A DNA stretch of 14,193 bases, from NCBI GenBank assembly GCA_031972135.1, contig DALYFH010000024.1, forward strand, positions 1-14,193, in the 5' to 3' direction. Positions 6,846 through 11,342 of this stretch are shown piece by piece (within the stretch, counting starts at the first letter, position 1; each line of letters begins with the position of its first letter). A program made the translations under genes and the position numbers. The stretch is from GWF sp031972135 (GTDB lineage: Bacteria; Patescibacteriota; Microgenomatia; UBA1400; UBA12108). The notes beneath the pieces were generated by a model. That model searched no databases. It had not been told where the DNA came from and saw only the letters and a list, made by a program, of their open reading frames with translations.

Positions 6846-7421
6846 TTATCTCTCAGCAGTGAGTTTTAGCCAGTTATCATTATTACCAGAACAGCTCTTA
6901 GACTCTACTCTAACCTTCATATAATCAACGCCTGAGATAGTCTTGATTGTGCCATTTCTGCCACCATAGGTAGTGTTAGCGAGTAGCTCATTACCATCCT
7001 TTTTCCAGATGGTGATCCCAAAACTAGTGTTGTCGATGAGCTCATATCTAAGTGTCAGTGGACCCGTAATATCTTTAACTTCTGTCGTATAGCTAATCGG
7101 ACAAATACTAGTCTTAACCAAAGTAAGGCTTAGGTGTGAGGTAGTGGTCACTACTTTTTTGGTTGTTGTAGTACTGACTCCTTTTACCACTCCACCTTTT
7201 GTAGTCGTAGCACCTTTGGGAGAAGCAGACGGTGTAGCACTGGGTTTTACTGTAGCACTAGGTATTGGAGTTACACTAGGATTCGGCGCAGCACTGGCGA
7301 CTGGACTCGCGCTTGGAGTCGGGAATAAACGACCAAATAGTCCGGTCATCCCGCGAAAAGCGAGAACACCAGCAACTACTAATACGAGCACAGTAACTAG
7401 ACCGATCAAAAATTGTTTCAT
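6846..7421 (-). CDS. N-terminally anchored surface protein with Pro/Ser/Thr linker
   Basis: A 191-residue protein of unknown function with clear architecture. It has a short start (MKQFLIG), one hydrophobic helix at about 3-22, then a low-complexity linker at about 34-96 with repeated P-S-A-S-P, P-S-V-T-P and T-T-T-T-K-K units. A compact C-terminal domain at about 97-191 is rich in beta-prone residues and has two cysteines (about 107 and 177) that could form a disulphide. This is the layout of an exported, membrane-tethered domain on a glycosylatable stalk. The ATG at 7421 is preferred over an in-frame upstream start because TATAAT lies 9 nt before it. The small gene at 6844 follows with one base between. 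No enzymatic motif is seen. Confidence 0.72.
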   Translation of the reverse strand: MKQFLIGLVTVLVLVVAGVLAFRGMTGLFGRLFPTPSASPVASAAPNPSVTPIPSATVKPSATPSASPKGATTTKGGVVKGVSTTTTKKVVTTTSHLSLTLVKTSICPISYTTEVKDITGPLTLRYELIDNTSFGITIWKKDGNELLANTTYGGRNGTIKTISGVDYMKVRVESKSCSGNNDNWLKLTAER

Positions 7422-7430
7422 ATGTCCTAT

Positions 7431-7436
7431 ATTATA
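7431..7436 (-). promoter_or_regulatory. -10 box of the linker protein gene
   Basis: Perfect TATAAT, 9 nt before the ATG at 7421, in the context TATAATATAGGACATATG. A TTGACA lies only 8 bp upstream of the hexamer, too close for a normal -35. The same TTGACA / TATAMT / ATAGGRCATATG arrangement occurs at regulator B. Confidence 0.5.
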
Positions 7437-7469
7437 CGCCATGCTGTCAAATAGACGTATAAAAACATA

Positions 7470-7718
7470 CTATTTTGGTCGTAAACTCCTTGCCAAGTTT
7501 CTTCGTTTTGCATCTTCGCGTGCTTTTGCTTTATACCCTTCTAGCATCTTTTCAGTCATCCAGCTATAAAACCCTAATCCAGTCAACAAATAACGTCTAC
7601 ACAGATACTCTTCTGCTCTCATATCTTCATGCATATCTGCAAGGTGCAAGTGAATTTCGCTATGTGGGACACCTAGATCATGTAGGTCTTGTAACCGAGG
7701 ATCAATCTCGTTAGGCAT
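7470..7718 (-). CDS. hypothetical protein, 82 residues
   Basis: Not recognised. It is a soluble, helix-prone small protein, His/Asp-rich in the first third (VPHSEIHLHLADMHEDM) and strongly basic at the end (YKAKAREDAKRRNLARSLRPK), which could contact nucleic acid. It starts 4 nt after the stop of epmA on the same strand, and its ribosome binding site AGAGGAGA lies inside the last codons of epmA. The two are therefore almost certainly co-transcribed and translationally coupled. A role with EpmA or EF-P is possible but unproven. Confidence 0.62.
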   Translation of the reverse strand: MPNEIDPRLQDLHDLGVPHSEIHLHLADMHEDMRAEEYLCRRYLLTGLGFYSWMTEKMLEGYKAKAREDAKRRNLARSLRPK

Positions 7719-7722
7719 AAAA

Positions 7723-8763
7723 TTATTCTCCTCTAAACAGCTCCTCTACTGGAAAAAACAGTGTATCAGCAATGCTCGGTGTATCGGCAAATAGTGCGAC
7801 TAGTCGGTCCACCCCGACCGCAATCCCCCCTGTCTCTGGCATCCCGAGCTTTAGCGCATCAATAAAATCTACATCCATTGGGTACTCTGTCTTACCTAGC
7901 TTTTTCCGCTCCAGTAGATCAGCCTTACACCTAGCCTCTTGCTCCACCCAGTCGGTAAGCTCAGAAAAACAGTTGCCGAGCTCATATCCTGCCAGATATA
8001 CTTCCCACCGCTCTGCAAACAGTGGATCTTTCGCTTTTTTGGCTAGTGCCGCCTGTGAATCGGGGAAGTCATACATTATGGTCGGACCAGACACCCCGAG
8101 CTTTGGCTCTATCTCATTTGCTATGATCTGGTTCCACATCTCCTCCCACGTACTCTCATCATCTACCTGATATCCCTTATCTCTACTTGCTACTCTTAAC
8201 TTATCCTGGTCTAGCATCGTGTCTGTGTCTATTCCTGCATATTTCTGAAATGCTTCTGCAACTGTTATTCTCTCCCACGAACTACCAATATCATAGGTGT
8301 GTCCCTGATATTTTAGGATTTTTCCATCTCCACCAGTTGCGAGTGATATTTCTCTCATCAATTTTTCAAAATCCTGCGCAACCGCCATGTAATCCCCTGG
8401 TGTGTGATACCACTCGAGGATCGTAAACTCAGGATTATGCCTACTCGATCTCCCCTCCCCATTGCGAAATGACTTGGTGATAGTAAATATCGAACCGGAA
8501 CCTGCCGAAAGTAGTTTTTTTAGAGCAAACTCAGGACTAGATGGCAAAAAACCATCCCATTTATTGCCATGATCATCCTTTAGTTCGGTTTTAAATACTT
8601 CGAGAAATGGTTCTGTCGAGGGTGTAGGTAGTAAGAGTGGGACCTCTGCTTCATGAAACCCACGACCTTTAAAAAAACTCCGGATCGCATCAATCACCTG
8701 CTCCCGTACCCAGTACTGCGTCCACAACTCAGGATTGTTCTTTAGTTTTTGAAATGTCTTCAC
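7723..8763 (-). CDS. epmA: EF-P--(R)-beta-lysine ligase, EpmA/PoxA/GenX type
   Basis: A class II lysyl-tRNA synthetase paralogue of 346 residues consisting only of the catalytic domain. It lacks the ~150-residue N-terminal anticodon-binding domain of LysRS, as does E. coli EpmA (325). Motif 2 is near residue 100 (KSFRNGEG, then RHNPEFTILEWY), the FPDSQAALA and ERWEVYLAGYELGNCFSELTD blocks match EpmA closely, and motif 3 is GGIAVGVDRLVALF. The alanine at 315 in motif 3 corresponds to the alanine that, from memory of the EpmA literature, replaces the LysRS glycine and widens the lysine pocket for beta-lysine. It should activate lysine and attach it to Lys34 of EF-P, encoded at 6071. The start is GTG at 8763, three in-frame codons after the stop of the upstream gene, without a clear Shine-Dalgarno sequence. 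A 76-bp copy of its 5' end lies at 10913-10988. Confidence 0.9.
   Translation of the reverse strand: MKTFQKLKNNPELWTQYWVREQVIDAIRSFFKGRGFHEAEVPLLLPTPSTEPFLEVFKTELKDDHGNKWDGFLPSSPEFALKKLLSAGSGSIFTITKSFRNGEGRSSRHNPEFTILEWYHTPGDYMAVAQDFEKLMREISLATGGDGKILKYQGHTYDIGSSWERITVAEAFQKYAGIDTDTMLDQDKLRVASRDKGYQVDDESTWEEMWNQIIANEIEPKLGVSGPTIMYDFPDSQAALAKKAKDPLFAERWEVYLAGYELGNCFSELTDWVEQEARCKADLLERKKLGKTEYPMDVDFIDALKLGMPETGGIAVGVDRLVALFADTPSIADTLFFPVEELFRGE
7727..7734 (-). promoter_or_regulatory. Shine-Dalgarno AGAGGAGA of the 82-residue gene
   Basis: Minus-strand AGAGGAGA, 8 nt before the ATG at 7718, embedded in the 3' end of epmA. It shows that this organism does use SD-led initiation for genes inside operons. 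Confidence 0.7.
8688..8763 (-). repeat. epmA 5' end, left copy of a 76-bp imperfect direct repeat
   Basis: The first 76 bases of epmA match 10913-10988 at 69 of 76 positions, in the same orientation. Similarity begins exactly at the start codon and stops after codon 25. Confidence 0.85.
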
Positions 8764-8769
8764 TAGGCT

Positions 8770-8775
8770 AGTTTA
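8770..8775 (-). promoter_or_regulatory. weak -10 candidate for epmA
   Basis: TAAACT on the minus strand is 6 nt before the epmA GTG and overlaps the stop codon of the preceding gene. The spacing matches the leaderless pattern seen elsewhere, but there is no -35, so epmA may simply be read from the upstream gene. Confidence 0.22.
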
Positions 8776-9099
8776 CTCGATCCCCGACAAAAGAAAAAGA
8801 ACTGTGGCAGATCTAGCATCTGGATTAGCCTCAAGGTGTTGTCCATACCCTTGATATCTCATAGCTTCTTGCTCTGCTATTGTAAGAAATCGCGCATTCT
8901 CTCTCTCCTGTGTGTATATTTGACCCAACTTCTTAACACCTTCTTTAGTGATCGTCGGTTCGCCACCACTATAACCATCGTCAGAGGCCATCATGCTCCC
9001 AGGGAAGGCAGGTATTGCAGCCAAACACAATTCGTAATATTCCCTTACCTGTTCAGCGAGTTTTATATCACCGCCTGCGATTTCAATCCAATTTTTCAT
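8773..9099 (-). CDS. hypothetical protein, 108 residues
   Basis: Not recognised. It is a soluble, mixed-charge protein starting MKNWIEIAGG, with a Gly/Ser-rich middle (MMASDDGYSGGEP) and a helix-prone second half (KKLGQIYTQERENARFLTIAEQEAMRYQG). No membrane helix or known motif is seen. The ATG at 9099 is chosen over an upstream in-frame TTG because TATAGT sits 6 nt before it. Its TAA is in frame with, and three codons before, the GTG of epmA, so read-through would give a fusion and the two genes are probably co-transcribed. It lies just inside the left end of the candidate insert, so association with epmA may be recent. Confidence 0.6.
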   Translation of the reverse strand: MKNWIEIAGGDIKLAEQVREYYELCLAAIPAFPGSMMASDDGYSGGEPTITKEGVKKLGQIYTQERENARFLTIAEQEAMRYQGYGQHLEANPDARSATVLFLLSGIE

Positions 9100-9105
9100 T
9101 TTGTT

Positions 9106-9111
9106 ACTATA
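9106..9111 (-). promoter_or_regulatory. -10 box of the 108-residue unknown
   Basis: TATAGT on the minus strand, 6 nt before the ATG at 9099, predicting a leaderless mRNA. No good -35 is seen. Confidence 0.45.
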
Positions 9112-9129
9112 CAACTAGATTTTTGTAAC

Positions 9130-9148
9130 TTCCTGACATTTTTTGACA
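9130..9148 (+). repeat. 19-bp direct repeat, copy 1
   Basis: TTCCTGACATTTTTTGACA is identical to 9826-9844. The first ten bases recur at 10906-10915, at the edge of the epmA fragment. Confidence 0.85.
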
Positions 9149-9160
9149 GGTTCGTACAAT
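9133..9160 (+). promoter_or_regulatory. orphan plus-strand promoter-like copy
   Basis: CTGACA (9133-9138), a 16-bp spacer, then TACAAT (9155-9160), sharing the 19-bp repeat with the regulator B promoter. No convincing plus-strand gene follows; the nearest frame, from ATG at 9184, gives only 22 codons. It is either a relic of a duplicated promoter or the source of an antisense transcript across the genes at 9180 and 9490. Confidence 0.3.
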
Positions 9161-9179
9161 TCTTTACTAATCTGCTACT

Positions 9180-9443
9180 TCACCATGATCTTACTTTTGG
9201 ACCTTCTTCTGTTGTTCTCAGGTCATTTGATTCCATCAACTCTGATGGCCTAAAAGTAGGTGCTTTTATAAACTTTCCATCACCCACACCAGATCCCGGT
9301 CCCCAAACTACCCCTCTACCACCAACCAACCGCCACTCCTGCTCCGCAGTCCTTTCTAACTTCAACCTTAATTCCCAGAAATAAAATTCCAGTTGTTCGC
9401 CAACCTCTATACCTCTTGCTTGCTCTAGTAGTCTTTCAGTCAT
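9180..9443 (-). CDS. hypothetical protein, 87 residues
   Basis: Not recognised. The N-terminal half is charged and helical (MTERLLEQARGIEVGEQLEFYFWELRLKLERTAEQEW), with aromatic residues in the helix. It is followed by a Gly-rich turn (VVWGPGSGVGDG) and a polar tail ending R-S-W. No membrane segment is seen. A tiny frame at 9463-9440 (MVKPKIV) ends in an ATGA overlap with this ATG, so initiation may be coupled to that leader. No good Shine-Dalgarno sequence or properly spaced -10 is seen directly before 9443. It lies between two other small unknowns on the same strand, inside the candidate insert. Moderate confidence that it is translated. Confidence 0.5.
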   Translation of the reverse strand: MTERLLEQARGIEVGEQLEFYFWELRLKLERTAEQEWRLVGGRGVVWGPGSGVGDGKFIKAPTFRPSELMESNDLRTTEEGPKVRSW

Positions 9444-9463
9444 ACTATTTTGGGTTTTACCAT
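9440..9463 (-). other. possible 7-residue leader ORF overlapping the next gene
   Basis: ATG at 9463 opens MVKPKIV, and its TGA (9442-9440) overlaps the ATG at 9443 as ATGA. TTTAAA lies 6 nt before this ATG, matching the -10 spacing seen at other genes, though the hexamer is poor. Confidence 0.25.
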
Positions 9464-9489
9464 ATGTCGTTTAAACAGCGAAGAAAATG

Positions 9490-9774
9490 CTAAACATTCA
9501 TATCGCCTGTATCCTCCTTACTCACGTAGCCAGAGAACGATCCACTAAATATTCCTGTACCAATACCTATCACTATAAATGTTGCATCAATTGTTGCAAT
9601 GCCTGCAATAATTCCTATCAAAGCTCCTGCACAAGAATGAATCATTATTGTTGCCATACGGTCTTGTAAGGACTTAGCATCTGATGAGCCCTGCCACCAA
9701 GCATCTAAACCTTCAAATACATCGTCCACATATTTAAAGCGACCACCTGTCATTCGTTCTTTACCTTCAGCCAT
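9490..9774 (-). CDS. small glycine-rich membrane protein, 94 residues
   Basis: Not recognised by family. The first ~38 residues are polar (RMTGGRFKYVDDVFEGLDAWWQG), followed by an Ile/Gly/Ala-rich region at about 41-82 that can form two close-packed membrane helices (ATIMIHSCAGALIGIIAGIA and a second I-V-I-G-I-G-T-G-I-F segment), then a short acidic tail. The alternation of Gly with Ile/Ala resembles glycine-zipper membrane proteins, including some holin-like or toxin-like peptides, but nothing proves such a role. AGGAG lies 6 nt before the ATG, the clearest Shine-Dalgarno sequence in the window. It is the first minus-strand gene of the cluster running to 6635 and is divergent from regulator B (starts 92 bp apart), so it is a candidate target of that regulator. 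Confidence 0.62.
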   Translation of the reverse strand: MAEGKERMTGGRFKYVDDVFEGLDAWWQGSSDAKSLQDRMATIMIHSCAGALIGIIAGIATIDATFIVIGIGTGIFSGSFSGYVSKEDTGDMNV

Positions 9775-9780
9775 ATATCA

Positions 9781-9785
9781 CTCCT
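9781..9785 (-). promoter_or_regulatory. Shine-Dalgarno AGGAG of the 94-residue membrane protein
   Basis: AGGAG with a 6-nt spacer (TGATAT) before the ATG at 9774. It decides this start and implies a real 5' UTR, unlike most first genes here. Confidence 0.7.
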
Positions 9786-9825
9786 TTTATTAACTACCCC
9801 ATAGTCTACATAGTAAAATAAATAT

Positions 9826-9844
9826 TTCCTGACATTTTTTGACA
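9826..9844 (+). repeat. 19-bp direct repeat, copy 2
   Basis: Same TTCCTGACATTTTTTGACA as at 9130-9148. Here it supplies the -35 of the regulator B promoter. It contains TGACA twice, 10 bp apart, so it could also be a protein-binding direct repeat. Confidence 0.85.
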
Positions 9845-9857
9845 TCAGGTGTATACT
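9829..9857 (+). promoter_or_regulatory. promoter of regulator B
   Basis: CTGACA (9829-9834), an exact 17-bp spacer, then TATACT (9852-9857), with the ATG 9 nt later. The predicted 5' UTR is 2-3 nt. The repeated TGACA is a candidate operator for autoregulation. Confidence 0.65.
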
Positions 9858-9866
9858 ATAGGGCAT

Positions 9867-10883
9867 ATGAAAATAGCCTGGGAATGGTCACTAGAACACG
9901 AGGCCGAACGGATACTTGAGATGTCAGTCAAGATCAAAAGTGGCTTCTATCATCTCCACCACTTCCTCCCGCTCCCATATGATCTAAAAAAAAGAAGATC
10001 TGATACCTCTCATCACGTCTACTTACCAGATCTACCATATACCAAGATACCGAGATACTGGGAATCGGCAAGTCAAGTCGGGATGTCCTACCCCCTCAAG
10101 CAGTTGAGGCCTATCTCCGATCAGTTAGTCCAATATCTCACCCTCCTTCAACTCCCCTCGCTAGATAATCAATCAATCCGAGCTGATTACGAAACCTATC
10201 TCCCAAAAGTAATTTCCTGGTTAAGCCACACTTTCCCTAATCTCCCTCTCCCCGAGACTATCCTAATTCACCCCAGCTACTTTGGTACTGGAGGTTCGTT
10301 CTTTTATAATCAAGAATTAAAGACAGTTATCCTCTACCTTCGCCATGATCAAGGGCTCTATCCCTTAGTCGAAATCCTCTTGACTGCGCTCCTGCGACCT
10401 CATGCTGGCAATACTCTCTACACCGACTGGGAAAAAACCGAGTATCTAGTAGACTACCTACTATTAGAGAGCAATCTAAAAGAACTCCTCCCAGCTCGCT
10501 CCTCATGGACCCCCACCACCATTCCACCTCATTACTCTCTGTCTTTAATCAAAGAGTCAACCGACTTTGTCAAAAAAATCGGCCTTAGCGATCATGTAGA
10601 GTGCAGGTTTAGTATGCAGGGAGAGACTATTTGTTTTAACAAAGTCCCACTAACCGACTTTTCCGCTAGCCAGCTTGCCTTGCTCAAAGCTCTTATCAAA
10701 CGCTCACCTGCCCCTCTTTCTATCGACGAGATCGCTGATCTGATCTTTACCAAAGACGAAAAATTTAGTCTGAGCGCAATTGGCAAAACTATCGAGAGGC
10801 TTCGCAAAAAACTAACCTCACTAGGTATCAGTAGTAGCTATATCGCAACGGCTAGTGGTGTCGGGTACTATCTCAAAAATTAG
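9867..10883 (+). CDS. regulator B: paralogue of regulator A, winged helix C-terminus
   Basis: A 338-residue protein built like regulator A. The C-terminal winged helix spans about 258-338, with A-S-Q-L-A-L-L-K-A-L-I-K, the helix I-D-E-I-A-D-L-I-F, the recognition helix I-G-K-T-I-E-R-L-R-K-K-L and the wing Y-I-A-T-A-S-G-V-G-Y-Y-L. The N-terminal domain shares YLPDLPYTKIPRYWE and an I-L-I-H-P-S-Y-F-G-T-G-G-S-F block with A, then V-I-L-Y-L-R-H-D-Q-G and a helix (YPLVEILLTALL) before D-W-E-K-T-E-Y-L-V-D. That helix lies where a zinc peptidase of this size would carry HExxH, but only the Glu is present, so any protease ancestry is speculative. Identity with A is moderate, so the duplication is old. 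The ATG at 9867 fits both the promoter and the shared start MK-x-x-W-x-W. Confidence 0.8.
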   Translation: MKIAWEWSLEHEAERILEMSVKIKSGFYHLHHFLPLPYDLKKRRSDTSHHVYLPDLPYTKIPRYWESASQVGMSYPLKQLRPISDQLVQYLTLLQLPSLDNQSIRADYETYLPKVISWLSHTFPNLPLPETILIHPSYFGTGGSFFYNQELKTVILYLRHDQGLYPLVEILLTALLRPHAGNTLYTDWEKTEYLVDYLLLESNLKELLPARSSWTPTTIPPHYSLSLIKESTDFVKKIGLSDHVECRFSMQGETICFNKVPLTDFSASQLALLKALIKRSPAPLSIDEIADLIFTKDEKFSLSAIGKTIERLRKKLTSLGISSSYIATASGVGYYLKN

Positions 10884-10912
10884 CATTTCGTAACCTAATT
10901 CTCTCTTCCTGA

Positions 10913-10988
10913 CATCAATCACCTGTTCCCGTACCCAATACTGTCTCCACAACTCAGGATTGTTCTTTAGTTTTTGAAATGATTTCAT
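10913..10988 (-). pseudogene. broken copy of the epmA 5' end (25 codons)
   Basis: On the minus strand, from an ATG at 10988, the frame reads MKSFQKLKNNPELWRQYWVR then EQVID, against MKTFQKLKNNPELWTQYWVR in intact epmA. DNA identity is 69 of 76, with three synonymous changes, Thr to Ser, Thr to Arg, and ATG in place of GTG. After codon 25 similarity ends abruptly, and the frame runs on antisense into the 3' end of regulator B. The remainder of the synthetase is missing, so it cannot be active. The pattern of changes suggests the piece came from, or once belonged to, a complete functional gene. Confidence 0.85.
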
Positions 10989-11012
10989 TTTTTAAATCGA
11001 TATTGTTGAATA

Positions 11013-11330
11013 TTATTCTTGCTTAGCTGATTGATCAGTCCAAACAAAGTTCAGTGCAGCAGTCTCAGCTAATCCAGATATAAAATAACTACTAACTAGC
11101 CATTCATTCTGCAAGCTTATCCCTGCCCATAATAGCGCAACTCTAAGTAAATCTAGGCCAATCATATGAGACAAATCTGGTCCAACCCAATTACTCTCAT
11201 CTTTACCTAGACTATAAATATACCTCGCAGCAATCGTTGGCATCGCGGGAACAGAAAGTTCTCCTATCATAACCACAGTAGCAAGCATTAGTTGCTCGAA
11301 TCTGAATTTTGGCCTACTTTCCATACTCAT
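11013..11330 (-). CDS. hypothetical membrane protein downstream of mreB, 105 residues
   Basis: Not recognised. It has two or three hydrophobic stretches: around 13-40 (EQLMLATVVMIGELSVPAMP), around 55-75 (HMIGLDLLRVALLWAGISLQ) and around 77-97 (EWLVSSYFISGLAETAALNF). It begins 10 nt after the mreB stop on the same strand, with a usable Shine-Dalgarno sequence (AAGGA, 7-nt spacer) overlapping that stop, so it is the second gene of an mreB operon. mreC normally follows mreB, but this protein has neither the length nor the coiled coil of MreC, nor the size of MreD. It could be a lineage-specific partner of MreB at the membrane, based on position alone. Confidence 0.62.
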   Translation of the reverse strand: MSMESRPKFRFEQLMLATVVMIGELSVPAMPTIAARYIYSLGKDESNWVGPDLSHMIGLDLLRVALLWAGISLQNEWLVSSYFISGLAETAALNFVWTDQSAKQE

Positions 11331-11337
11331 AACTTAA

Positions 11338-11342
11338 TCCTT
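11338..11342 (-). promoter_or_regulatory. Shine-Dalgarno AAGGA of the gene after mreB
   Basis: AAGGA on the minus strand, 7 nt before the ATG at 11330, overlapping the mreB stop codon. Confidence 0.5.

Larger units (their letters stand above)
8764..10912. other. candidate inserted segment between epmA 5'-end repeats
   Basis: These 2149 bp lie between the two 76-bp copies of the epmA start and hold four genes: three small minus-strand unknowns (8773, 9180 and 9490) and regulator B on the plus strand. None resembles an integrase or transposase. The geometry fits an insertion that rebuilt the 5' end of epmA, or an old tandem duplication that later decayed. The limits are those of the repeats and may not be the true ends. 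Confidence 0.35.

Noticed and set aside
7140..7330. Tandem DNA repeat
   Set aside because: The repetitive look comes from Pro/Ser/Thr/Ala codons of the protein linker. Units are irregular in length and sequence, so this is protein low complexity, not a DNA repeat array.
7723..8763. Lysyl-tRNA synthetase (lysS)
   Set aside because: No anticodon-binding domain is present, and motif 3 carries the EpmA-type alanine. The length and block order match EpmA.
8836..9384. 182-codon plus-strand frame across 8836-9384
   Set aside because: It is antisense to two minus-strand genes with promoter or coupling signals, has a composition of random Ser/Thr/Phe, and lacks an SD or properly placed -10.
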